From Planctomycetota bacterium (GTDB taxonomy: Bacteria; Planctomycetota; B15-G4): DNA of 64,000 bases. This document shows, piece by piece, positions 27,671 through 35,714 of the stretch. Location: contig BQJR01000003.1 in the NCBI GenBank assembly GCA_021604805.1, positions 868,001 through 932,000 of the forward strand, read 5' to 3'. Positions within the stretch are counted from its first letter, which is position 1; the number at the start of each line of letters is the position of its first letter. The notes below the pieces were generated by a model. The model did not search any database. It was not told the DNA's origin and saw nothing but the letters and a program-made list of their open reading frames with translations. A program made the translations under genes and the position numbers.

Positions 27671-29346
27671 GGACGTTCTCCGGGCAGGCCTCCGAGCTCA
27701 CTCACGGCCTCGGCGGTCTTGAACAGCAGTTCGTTGTCATGGTCGCGGAGACGACCGGCCGCTTCTCGACCGCGCCGCGCCAAGCGACGACACGCGCCCT
27801 TGGCCAGCAGCAGCTCCTGCGCCGCCGCCTCCTCTCCTTCTGCATCGACCACAGCGGCCGCTCGACTGAGCACAGCTGCCTGGGCGTAAGTCGCGAGGGT
27901 CATGTCGGCCAGCGCGGCGCAGGCCAACTGCTCGCCGCGAATCGCCTTTCCGTGCTCGGCAGCCAGCTTCGCAGCGGCTTGCGCGAGATCGGCCACGCCC
28001 ATCGAGAGCGCCAGGGATTCGGCCTGCAGCGCCTCGGGCACGGGCAGCGGATCGGGGGCTTCGCGGCCGGTGGCCTTGCGTCCGTACTCGCTGCTCAGCG
28101 TGTCGGCCTCGCCCACGCGCTTGAGCGGCTCGGCCATACCCGCGGTGGCGACCATCACGCGCAAGATCTCGTTGGTGCCCTCGAAGATCATGTTCACGCG
28201 CGCGTCGCGCAGCATGCGCTCGAAGGGGTAGTCGGTGGTGAAACCGTTGCCGCCCGCGCACTGCACGGCGTCGTTGACCGTGGCCCACAACACTTCGGTG
28301 CCGAAGATCTTGCAGAGCGCCGACTCGACCGCCGGCGCCATGCCGACCTTGTCGATCAGGCCCGTGGTGAGGAACACCATGCACTCGAGCGCGTGGATGT
28401 CCTGCGCCATGCGGCCGAGCTTCTCCTGGATCAGCGGGAAGCGCGCGATGGGTTGACCGAACTGCGTGCGCTCGTTGGTGTAGCGCGCGGCTTCCTCGAG
28501 CAGGAAGCGACTCGCGCCGAGGCAGTTGCCGGCGAGGCCCGTGCGTCCGCTGTTCAGGATCTCGAGCGCCATGCGGAAGCCGTCGCCGGGCTTGCCGACC
28601 ATGTTCTCCGCGGGCACCACGACCTTGTCGAACAAGAGTGGCACGGTGGAGCTGCCGCGGATGCCGAGCTTGTCTTCTTCCTTGCCGGGCACGTAGCCCA
28701 TCGACTTCTCGACCAGGAAGCAGCTGATGCTCGGACGGCCGTCGTCGCGCGGATGATCGGGCGTGCGCACGAACACGGTGACCAAGTCGGCGAAGCCACC
28801 GTTCGTGATCCAGAGCTTCTCGCCGCTGAGTTCGTAGGCGCCGTCGTCGCGCAACTTGGCGGTGCACTTGAGCGACTGCGCGTCGCTGCCGGCGTCGGGT
28901 TCGCTGAGCGCGAAGGCGGCTTTGAGTTCGCCCGTGGCGAGGCGCGGCAAGTAGCGCGCTTTCTGTTCGTCGCTGCCGTAGAGCAGCAGCGCCTTGATGC
29001 CGATGGTGGAGTGACCGCCCGACATGATCGCGGTGGCGCCGTCGATGCGCGCGAGCTCCACCGACACGCGCACGTACTGGCTCGTGTTCAGGTCGAGGCC
29101 GCCGAACTCCTCGGGGATGCGCTGGCCGTAGAAGCCGATCTCGGCGAGGCCCTCGAAGACCTCGGCCGGGATCTTGTGGGCCTGGTCGATGGCGGCCGGA
29201 TCGATGTGGTCGGCAGCGAAGCGCGACACGGTCTCGCGGACCATGCCGAGCATCTCGGCGGCGTCGGCATCGAGGAACGGATAAGGAAGGATCAGATCGT
29301 CCCTGAGTTCCCCCAGGAAGAGATCGCGCACGATGGATTCAGACAT
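27667..29346 (-). CDS. Acyl-CoA dehydrogenase
   Basis: 559 residues. FAD enzyme that oxidises acyl-CoA to enoyl-CoA. The ACAD core is at about 20-400: GEKLWITNGGFADLVTVF and PDAGSD in the N-terminal half, then TQFGQPIARFPLIQEKLGRM. The catalytic Glu is in MIFEGTNEILRV (about 396-407). A C-terminal helical extension (about 420-559) makes it VLCAD- or ACAD9-like rather than medium-chain. The ATG at 29346 was chosen because homology starts there. First gene of a three-gene operon with the BY-kinase-like protein and aroA. Confidence 0.92.
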   Translation of the reverse strand: MSESIVRDLFLGELRDDLILPYPFLDADAAEMLGMVRETVSRFAADHIDPAAIDQAHKIPAEVFEGLAEIGFYGQRIPEEFGGLDLNTSQYVRVSVELARIDGATAIMSGGHSTIGIKALLLYGSDEQKARYLPRLATGELKAAFALSEPDAGSDAQSLKCTAKLRDDGAYELSGEKLWITNGGFADLVTVFVRTPDHPRDDGRPSISCFLVEKSMGYVPGKEEDKLGIRGSSTVPLLFDKVVVPAENMVGKPGDGFRMALEILNSGRTGLAGNCLGASRFLLEEAARYTNERTQFGQPIARFPLIQEKLGRMAQDIHALECMVFLTTGLIDKVGMAPAVESALCKIFGTEVLWATVNDAVQCAGGNGFTTDYPFERMLRDARVNMIFEGTNEILRVMVATAGMAEPLKRVGEADTLSSEYGRKATGREAPDPLPVPEALQAESLALSMGVADLAQAAAKLAAEHGKAIRGEQLACAALADMTLATYAQAAVLSRAAAVVDAEGEEAAAQELLLAKGACRRLARRGREAAGRLRDHDNELLFKTAEAVSELGGLPGERP

Positions 29347-29575
29347 GGCCCCATCATCGACACTCAGGGCCTTCGAGACGAGCCCCAGATCGGCGCACTC
29401 GGTGCCTCGCGCGCGCTGCCAGCGGGTGCTGGCTCGGCGCGGGCGCTGCCGCTCGCCGCGGGAACCCAGCATGGCGAGCGACAACGCAATCCTGGACAGC
29501 GCGCTTGACCATCGCCTCGTCGCGTGACTCAATACCCCCCGTTCGGCCAGCGGGCCGAGCTTGCTCTTTACAGAT

Positions 29576-29760
29576 CGAAGCAGTGTTCTCGGCCTCGGGG
29601 AAGACGGTTTGAATCCGTCACGGTCCCGCCGCTGTAACTGGACACGATGGCTGCACGAATCGCGCATGCAGTGCGCATGAGCGATTCAGTCACGGGAGTT
29701 CGTGCTCCTGGAAGGCGCAGCCGGAGGTCACGTCCACAAGTCAGAAAACCCAGCCGACGA
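29576..29760 (+). promoter_or_regulatory. Cobalamin riboswitch
   Basis: The conserved core is well matched. GGGGAAGACGGTTTGAATCC (29597-29616) corresponds to the family's GGGAA/GGTGAAAATCC, followed by CACGGTCCCGCCGCTGTAAC (29619-29638). After a variable arm the B12-box region appears as CAAGTCAGAAAACCCAGCC (29736-29755). It binds adenosylcobalamin or a related form and represses the downstream genes when B12 is plentiful. The plus orientation points at the secreted-protein gene at 29941. An intrinsic terminator follows, so control is probably by transcription termination. Exact 5' end is approximate. Confidence 0.92.
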
Positions 29761-29814
29761 GCGATTCGAATCTTCCCGGGTAGAGGAAGCTCTCGAACAT
29801 CGTCGACGCGACAG

Positions 29815-29858
29815 GCCGCCCGAGTTCCGGATCCCCCGGAAGCTGAGGCGGCTTTTTT
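29815..29858 (+). terminator. Intrinsic terminator of the cobalamin riboswitch
   Basis: An outer stem GCCGCC (29815-29820) with GGCGGC (29847-29852) and an inner stem TTCCGG with CCGGAA (29825-29830, 29836-29841), followed directly by six T (29853-29858). It is 57 bases past the riboswitch and 82 bases before the ATG, the right place for the expression platform. It is the only textbook intrinsic terminator with a T-run found in the window. Confidence 0.88.
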
Positions 29859-29940
29859 CGTGCTGGTGGTGATCCCCTCGTCGGCGCTTGGTCAGCGCAC
29901 GGCAACGATCCACTCACGATCGACGATGGAGATCACCACG

Positions 29941-31221
29941 ATGCACCGCTTCAACACTTTGGCGCTCGCCGCCGCTCTCAGCTCGACCGCCTTCGCCGGC
30001 GACTTCAGCATGCCCAGCGGCGTGAACCTCGAGTCGGTGCCCGGCGCAGGCGTGACCGCCGCGCTCACCGACGGCACGCTGCTCTACAGCACCGGTAGCT
30101 TCGGCGCCGACGCGCTGTCCACGCGCAACCTCGACGGCAGCTTCACGCTCTTCGCCGAGGGCTTCGGTTCGCTTTCCGGGATCGCGCAGTCGCCTGTCAC
30201 GGGTCAGATCGTGGTCGGCGACTCGGCCGGCGCCGCCGCGCTCTGGCTGCTCGAAGACCTCAACCGCGACGGCGATTGCCTCGACGCGGGCGAGAACATC
30301 GCGCACCCGGTTCAGCCGCCCATGCTGCCCAGCGGCGCCGTCCCGCTGCCCTTCGACATCGCCTTCCGCCCCGGCACCGACGAGTTCTGGATGAGCGGCT
30401 CCACGCCCTTCGGCTTCGAGCCCTTCCAAGGCGTGCTCACGCGCACGGTCGACGGCGCCAACGATCTCATGCTCGACGACCTCGGCTTCGCGGCCGGAAT
30501 CGCTTTCGATGGCGACACGCTCTACCTCGGCGACATCGCCCCCGACTTCAGCTCCGCCCGCGTGCTGCGCATGGACGCCAGCGGCGGCCCGCTCGCGCCC
30601 AGCGACTACGCCACCGGCTTGCCCGGCGCCAGTGGTGTCGTGCGCGCCGCCGACGGCTCGGTGTACGTCTCGGGCCTCGGCAGCTGCGTCGGCAGGCTCT
30701 CCCCAGACCTCGACAACGACGGTTCGGCCGACGCGATCGAGACCTGCTTCCTCGACGGTTTCGCCTTTTCAGGCGGGCTGACCCTGGTCGAAGGCCCGAA
30801 CGGTTTCGTGCCCGGCGCGAACGGTGACGGCACGCTCTTCGTGGGCGACTTCAGCTTCGCCGGCGCACGCACCTTCCGCAGCGCTCCGCACGCCGCCACC
30901 GCGGTGGCGGGCGCCGTCGCGCAGAACAGCAAGATCAACGTGACAGTCAGCGGCACACCGGGCGCAACAGCGCTTTACGTGCTGTCTCTCGACGTGAATG
31001 GAACCACGATTGCAGGCATCGGAGACCTGTGCTTGGGCTTCGCGGGCATGAGTCTGATCTCGCCGCTGCGCACGCTCGACCGGAACGGCGAGGCCGAGTT
31101 CCAACTGCTCTTCCGCGAGTTCCCCGGACTGGTCGGTGAAGCGCTCGTGATCCAAGGTCTCACGCTCGAAGACGGTCGCTTCGGCATCGGCAACGGCCTT
31201 GACTTCACCTTCGACGCGTAG
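29941..31221 (+). CDS. Secreted beta-propeller-like protein under B12 control
   Basis: 426 residues from the ATG at 29941, with GGAG 9 bases upstream; an ATG at 29926 is an alternative. Signal peptide at 1-20. The body has repeating beta segments of propeller/NHL type (GTLLYSTGSFGADALSTRNL, SLSGIAQSPVTGQIVVGD, AGIAFDGDTLYLGD, GVVRAADGSVYVSG) and an acidic Ca2+-like loop DLDNDGSADAIE at about 258-269. A C-terminal beta-sandwich follows (about 325-426). In Bacteroidota, secreted propellers (BtuG) capture B12 at the surface; a similar role here is inferred from riboswitch control only. Confidence 0.85.
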   Translation: MHRFNTLALAAALSSTAFAGDFSMPSGVNLESVPGAGVTAALTDGTLLYSTGSFGADALSTRNLDGSFTLFAEGFGSLSGIAQSPVTGQIVVGDSAGAAALWLLEDLNRDGDCLDAGENIAHPVQPPMLPSGAVPLPFDIAFRPGTDEFWMSGSTPFGFEPFQGVLTRTVDGANDLMLDDLGFAAGIAFDGDTLYLGDIAPDFSSARVLRMDASGGPLAPSDYATGLPGASGVVRAADGSVYVSGLGSCVGRLSPDLDNDGSADAIETCFLDGFAFSGGLTLVEGPNGFVPGANGDGTLFVGDFSFAGARTFRSAPHAATAVAGAVAQNSKINVTVSGTPGATALYVLSLDVNGTTIAGIGDLCLGFAGMSLISPLRTLDRNGEAEFQLLFREFPGLVGEALVIQGLTLEDGRFGIGNGLDFTFDA

Positions 31222-31232
31222 TTTGCTGATCG

Positions 31233-31312
31233 GTGCGTTCGGAGGGATGGCGTCCACGAGACTCCCCTCTCCCGTGTCCCCCCACACATTCGGACCCTCC
31301 CTCCGAGCGCAC
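31233..31312. repeat. Inverted repeat between the two B12-regulated genes
   Basis: GTGCGTTCGGAGGGA (31233-31247) pairs with TCCCTCCGAGCGCAC (31298-31312), one mismatch in 15, around a 50-base loop. It lies just after the propeller-gene stop. No T-run, so an intercistronic RNA structure (protection or partial termination) is more likely than full termination. Confidence 0.5.
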
Positions 31313-31431
31313 TTGCTCAGCAGGCTTTCCTCCGTTCGACCCGCAGGCGATTGCCGCGCGGTTGACCTCAGAAGTTCGCGACGCCAGGCCCCTCTCAGCA
31401 GCGGGCGCGTCGCTCAGGAAAGGATCCCTGC

Positions 31432-32493
31432 ATGAACACGATTCAAGAATGCTCCACCCGGCGCACGTCGCGTCGGCGCAGTGCGGCGCTCCTCGCGACC
31501 GTCGCCCTCATCAGCCTGGCCTTCGCCTTCGGCACCCTGCCCTACGCCAGCAGCGTGACCCAGGTCCTCCCGAACGGGGTCACCTTCGGAGCGCCGGGCG
31601 ACATGCTCGGACCGCCCACGGGGAGCGGCGCCACGCAGTCGTCGTCGCACGTGTACTCGCCGGGCAAGGGTGGCAGCGTCATCCTCGAGCTCGGCCAGCC
31701 GATCTATGACGGCGTCGGCACCGACCTCGTGATCTACGAGAACCCGTTCACCAGGCTCGGCACGCTCTCGAGCAACTGGGTCGAGGCCTTCTACGTGGAG
31801 GTCTCCAGCGACGGCGCGACCTTCGCGCGCTTCCCGAGCGAGTACCTCGGGCCCGTGGGTCCGCACCAAGTGAGCCCTGGGCTCGACGACACCGCTGAGT
31901 ACGCCTGGTTCCGCGGGCTGGCCGGCGTGTCGCCCGTGTGGGCCAACCCCGGCGCCGGCGTCGACCCGTTCCACATCGTGGAAGGCGGCGGCGACGCCTT
32001 CGACCTCGAGGAGCTGGCCGACCACGCGCTGGTGCAGTCGGGCGACGTGGTCCTCGACTCGATCAACTTCGTGCGGCTCGTGGATGTCGCCGGCGGCGTG
32101 GACGTGGACAGCAACGGCACGCCGATCTGGGACTGTGGCAACCCGTCCTTCTCCGCAGGTGACATCGACGCCGTGGCCGGGATCAGCACGCTGGCCACAT
32201 TGCAGAGCGGCTACCCCAGCGTGGACATCACGCTGCGCCCCGACAACGTGATCGAGATCACACTCGAGGACAGCGACGGCCTGTGGGACATCAAGTCGCG
32301 CATCGCGCTGGCGCTCAACGGGGTGGAGCTCGACTTCTACGGCTTCCTCCCGCTGTTCAACATCGTGGCCACGCCCACCGAGGTCACGCTGCGCATCGGC
32401 CCGGTGCCGGCAGGCTTCGATCCGCTCGAGATGAAGATCGCCGTGCGCGACTCCCTCGGCTTCACTGGCGGCGACGCTCTGCACGTGCCCTGA
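31432..32493 (+). CDS. Secreted cell-surface-type protein of the B12-regulated pair
   Basis: 353 residues. N-terminal signal or anchor segment (about 14-35). The next 170 residues carry a pattern found in so-called cell surface proteins of cobalamin-linked loci in other phyla: GGSVILELGQPIYDGVGTDL, VIYENPF, EAFYVEVSSDGATFARFPSE and YAWFRGLAGVSPV, then INFVRLVDVAGGVDVDS. The rest is beta-rich and ends in DALHVP. No membrane barrel. The AGGAAAGGA ribosome-binding site precedes the ATG by 7. Probably co-transcribed with the propeller gene. A B12-binding role is inferred. Confidence 0.8.
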   Translation: MNTIQECSTRRTSRRRSAALLATVALISLAFAFGTLPYASSVTQVLPNGVTFGAPGDMLGPPTGSGATQSSSHVYSPGKGGSVILELGQPIYDGVGTDLVIYENPFTRLGTLSSNWVEAFYVEVSSDGATFARFPSEYLGPVGPHQVSPGLDDTAEYAWFRGLAGVSPVWANPGAGVDPFHIVEGGGDAFDLEELADHALVQSGDVVLDSINFVRLVDVAGGVDVDSNGTPIWDCGNPSFSAGDIDAVAGISTLATLQSGYPSVDITLRPDNVIEITLEDSDGLWDIKSRIALALNGVELDFYGFLPLFNIVATPTEVTLRIGPVPAGFDPLEMKIAVRDSLGFTGGDALHVP

Positions 32494-32508
32494 GCGGGCG
32501 GCGCGCGA

Positions 32509-32554
32509 GGCTTCCGGCGGGTACACTCCCCGCCGTCCGTACCCGCCGGGAGCC
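32509..32554 (+). terminator. GC-rich hairpin at the end of the B12-regulated unit
   Basis: A 16-bp stem with one mismatch (arms 32509-32524 and 32539-32554, GGCTTCCGGCGGGTAC type) and a 14-base loop. It begins 16 bases after the secreted-protein stop and ends 6 bases before the methyltransferase GTG. No U-tract. It could terminate the B12 unit or hold the methyltransferase start. Confidence 0.5.
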
Positions 32555-32560
32555 TCACCA

Positions 32561-33649
32561 GTGACCACCACCGCCGACCTTGGCCCCGTGCTCGACGATC
32601 TCGAGCTGCAGGCCCACGAGATCGAGGTGGCCGATGTGGCCGACCACGCCAGCCTCACCGGCGCCGCGCTCGGCGAATCGCGCACGCGCCTGTTGGTCCT
32701 GCCCGGCGAGGTGGGCGACCTCGAGCTGGCCGCGCTGCGCGACCGGTTGTGGCCGCAGGCGCACGTCACGGCGGTGTATCGCATCAGCGAGCAGGGCGCC
32801 GTGAAGCGTCAGGCGCTGGCCAAGAACCTCGCGCTGCCGGGCGAAGTCAGCGGTCCCGCGCGCACGCTCCTGTATGTGCGCAGCCGGGCCGACGCGCTCG
32901 GTCGCAGCGTCACCGTGGCCAAGTTCGACGCCAACGCCGAGGGCTGGAACGGCGTGCCCGGCGCGCCGACCTACGGACACTACCGCTGGATGCGACGACT
33001 GCTCGCCGTGGTCGCCAAGCCGACCGCCGGCCTGCGTTGCCTCGACGCCGGCTGCGGCGCGGGTTGGGTCGGCATCGAAGCCGCCAAGCTCGGCGCGCAG
33101 GCCTCGGCCTTCGACCCCAGCCCCGAGATGGTGCGCATCGCGTCGGACAACGCGGCCAGCGAAGGCGTGCCGCTCGACGCGCGCGTGGGCTTCGTGGAAG
33201 ACGTCCCGTTCAAGGACCCCTTCGACCTCGTGCTCAACTCCGGCGTGATCAGCTTCGCGCCCGATGCCGACGACTACCTCAACAGTCTCGACGCGCTCGT
33301 GGCGCCCGGCGGCACGCTCGTCATCGGCGACCTGAACCCGCTGGCGCGCGGCTTCAAGCGACGTCGCAAGCGCCCGCTGCTCCCGGCGCGCGAACTCAAC
33401 GGCATCCGCCGCGACGACGTCGAACAGCGCTTGCGCGAGCGCGGCTACCATTGCGAGGGCCGCTGGTACTACCAGCTCAGCTTCCCGATCCCCGAGATGA
33501 TGACGGTGTCGGAGCAGCGCTGGAACGGCCTCGGCTGCGGGCTGGCCTTGCTCGCGAACAAGGCGGCCACGGCGATCGACCACGGAGTGGGGTCGTCGAT
33601 GGCGAGTCAGTTCGACTCGTGGATCCTGAAGCTCAGCAAGGCGCCGTAG
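32561..33649 (+). CDS. Class I SAM-dependent methyltransferase with N-terminal extension
   Basis: 362 residues, GTG start. The N-terminal 130 residues are a separate alpha/beta-like region without known homology. A Rossmann methyltransferase core follows, with motif I LDAGCGAGWVGIEAAKLG at about 157-174, AFDPSPEMV as the acidic strand-2 site, and FDLVLNSGVISFAPDAD as motif IV. A loop then leads to a C-terminal region (RWNGLGCGLALLANK). The substrate is unknown. It lies 67 bp past the B12-regulated pair, beyond a hairpin, so joint regulation is uncertain. Confidence 0.8.
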   Translation: MTTTADLGPVLDDLELQAHEIEVADVADHASLTGAALGESRTRLLVLPGEVGDLELAALRDRLWPQAHVTAVYRISEQGAVKRQALAKNLALPGEVSGPARTLLYVRSRADALGRSVTVAKFDANAEGWNGVPGAPTYGHYRWMRRLLAVVAKPTAGLRCLDAGCGAGWVGIEAAKLGAQASAFDPSPEMVRIASDNAASEGVPLDARVGFVEDVPFKDPFDLVLNSGVISFAPDADDYLNSLDALVAPGGTLVIGDLNPLARGFKRRRKRPLLPARELNGIRRDDVEQRLRERGYHCEGRWYYQLSFPIPEMMTVSEQRWNGLGCGLALLANKAATAIDHGVGSSMASQFDSWILKLSKAP

Positions 33650-33718
33650 AGCGGCAGGCCTCGCGCGGGTGGCTTGGGCAGCGTGGGCTCGGCGGCTCGC
33701 GCGGCCGGCCCGCCGCGC

Positions 33719-34183
33719 TCAGAGTTCGTCTTGGCCCACGAGTTCGTAGCCCTTTTCGCGCAGCACGCGTTCGCCGGCGTCGGCATCTTCCACGTGCACG
33801 GCCAACACGGGCGGGCCCATGCTGGTGGTGAGCAGCGGGTAGAGGTAGTGCACGTTGAGCTCGGCGAGCAGCAGCGTGGAGAGCAGGCCGCGGATGCCGA
33901 GCGCGTGGTCCTCGGGGATGATCACGCCCAGCAGCTCCGACTCGACCACGCTGTAGCCGTCGGCGCGCAAGGTCTCGTAGGCCAGTTCTGAGCGGTCCAC
34001 GACCAGGCGCGCCACCGAGTGGTCCACCGAGTCGATGATCGAGAGGGCCGAGATGCGCAGGCCTAGGGCTTCCAGGCTGCGGGTCACGGAGAGCAGCGCC
34101 CCCACGCGATTTTCGAGGAAGACCGAGAGCTGCTTGATCCGCGGCACGCTGGAATCGAAGGAGGCGTCGGGGGTGTCGAACAT
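33719..34183 (-). CDS. Tandem ACT-domain protein
   Basis: 154 residues from the ATG at 34183 (34216 is also possible). Two ACT-like units: KQLSVFLENRVGALLSVTRSLEALG at about 16-40, typical of amino-acid-binding ACT domains, and a second beta-alpha unit at about 85-150 (LLSTLLLAELNVHYLYPLLT). Free-standing tandem ACT proteins usually sense amino acids and regulate synthesis or transport enzymes. It stands next to a saccharopine-dehydrogenase-like gene, divergently placed, which hints at lysine or branched-chain metabolism. Confidence 0.8.
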   Translation of the reverse strand: MFDTPDASFDSSVPRIKQLSVFLENRVGALLSVTRSLEALGLRISALSIIDSVDHSVARLVVDRSELAYETLRADGYSVVESELLGVIIPEDHALGIRGLLSTLLLAELNVHYLYPLLTTSMGPPVLAVHVEDADAGERVLREKGYELVGQDEL

Positions 34184-34380
34184 GGGTGGCTCTGGGGGAG
34201 GGACTCCCCCCTTCATCGACGCACTTCGGGCGCGCCTGAAGCCCGGCAGGTCGCAGACGGCGGGTCGCGGCGAGTGATAAGCTTGGCTCCTTTGCGCGCG
34301 GGCCTCGAAAGCACGCGCTCGCGGAGCGCTGCGCCGCGTCTCCTCCGCCTTCCCCTCCCTGCCTCGATCTGCCTCCCATC

Positions 34381-35484
34381 ATGTCCCAGAAGAAAATCGT
34401 CGTCCTCGGCGCCGGCAAAGTCGGCCGCCTCGTGTGCTGGTTCCTCGCCGACTGTGGCGACTACCACGTGACCGCCGTCGACCTGAACGAAGACAACGCG
34501 CGCGCCGCCGTGGCCGACAAGAGCGGGATCGCCATGGCGAACACCGCGCACGCCGTGGCCGACCTGGGCGACGAGGCCGCCGTGGCCGCCGTGCTCGAAG
34601 GCGCCGACTACGTGATGAGCTGCGCCCCCTTTCATTGCAACGTGGGCATCGCGCGCGCCGCCAAGAGCAAGGGCGTCAACTACCTCGACCTCACCGAAGA
34701 CGTGGCCACCACGAAGGAAGTCGCCAAGCTCGCCGAAGGCAGCGACCTGGCCTTCATCCCGCAGTGCGGACTCGCGCCGGGCTTCATCACCATCGTGGCG
34801 CACGGCGTGGCCAAGAAGTTCGACACGCTCGACACGATCAAGATGCGCGTGGGTGCGCTGCCGATGTACCCGCACAACCGGCTCAACTACAACCTCACGT
34901 GGAGCACCGAGGGGCTGATCAACGAATACCGTCACCCCTGTGAAGCGGTGCGCGACGGCAAGTTCGTGAGCCTGCCCCCGCTCGAAGACCTCGAGGTCAT
35001 CACCCTCGACGGTGCCGAGTACGAAGCCTTCAACACGAGCGGCGGCCTGGGCTCGATGGCCGAGACCTACAAGGGTCAGGTGCGCAGCCTCGACTACAAG
35101 TCGATGCGCTACCCGGGCCACCGCGAGATGCTCAAGGTGCTCATGGAAGACCTGCGCCTGCACGAGAACCCGGATCTCATGAAGGAGATCTTCGAGCACG
35201 CCATGCCGCACACCTATCAGGATGTGGTGCTGGTCGTGGTCACGGTCACGGGCACACGCGAGGGTCGCTACTCGCAGGAGTCCTACGTGAACAAGGTGTT
35301 CCACAAGGAGCTCGACGGCCGCATGTGGGGTGGCATCCAGATCACCACCGCGGCGGGCCTGTGCGCCGTGCTCGACCTGCACGCGCAGGGCAAGCTGCCC
35401 GCCAAGGGCTTCGTGCGCCAGGAAGACGTGGACCTCGACGCCTTCCTCGCGAACCGCTTCGGCAAGTTCTACGCCGCGAGCTGA
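34381..35484 (+). CDS. Saccharopine-dehydrogenase-like (lysine-type) oxidoreductase
   Basis: 367 residues. An N-terminal NAD(P)-binding Rossmann domain with KKIVVLGAGKVGRLVCWFLAD at about 4-24, split here as VLGAGKVG, and the family's CAPFHCNVGIARAA and GVNYLDLTED. FIPQCGLAPGFITIVAHG marks the junction with the C-terminal catalytic domain. Related enzymes include saccharopine reductase and lysine 6-dehydrogenase; the substrate is not fixed by sequence. Followed by a strong hairpin terminator. Confidence 0.88.
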   Translation: MSQKKIVVLGAGKVGRLVCWFLADCGDYHVTAVDLNEDNARAAVADKSGIAMANTAHAVADLGDEAAVAAVLEGADYVMSCAPFHCNVGIARAAKSKGVNYLDLTEDVATTKEVAKLAEGSDLAFIPQCGLAPGFITIVAHGVAKKFDTLDTIKMRVGALPMYPHNRLNYNLTWSTEGLINEYRHPCEAVRDGKFVSLPPLEDLEVITLDGAEYEAFNTSGGLGSMAETYKGQVRSLDYKSMRYPGHREMLKVLMEDLRLHENPDLMKEIFEHAMPHTYQDVVLVVVTVTGTREGRYSQESYVNKVFHKELDGRMWGGIQITTAAGLCAVLDLHAQGKLPAKGFVRQEDVDLDAFLANRFGKFYAAS

Positions 35485-35548
35485 GGTCGTCGGCTCAGCC
35501 ACGCTCGAGCTGCTGAGCCCGCGCCGCCGAAGCGCCGAACAGCGCGCC

Positions 35549-35584
35549 TGAGCGCCCGTCGAAGGAGACTCCGACGGGCGCTCA
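35549..35584 (+). terminator. 13-bp perfect hairpin terminator
   Basis: TGAGCGCCCGTCG (35549-35561) pairs perfectly with 35572-35584 around a 10-base loop, 64 bp after the saccharopine-dehydrogenase-like stop and 130 bp before the next gene. No T-run follows. Confidence 0.6.
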
Positions 35585-35714
35585 GCGTGCTGGGAACTTC
35601 ACCCCATTCGCCCGAACGGAACCACCGTTCTGCTCGAAAGGGCACAAGAAGCTCCCGACCGCTGACCGATGCAGACCCGGTGAACGCACCGCGGAACAGC
35701 TCGGAGTTGGCCCG

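Noticed and set aside
27397..29508. Long plus-strand open frame opposite the acyl-CoA dehydrogenase
   Set aside because: Shadow of the real minus-strand gene, with no motif or ribosome-binding site.
29604..29620. TTTGAATCC resembling the tRNA T-loop
   Set aside because: It is part of the cobalamin riboswitch core; no cloverleaf can be formed around it.
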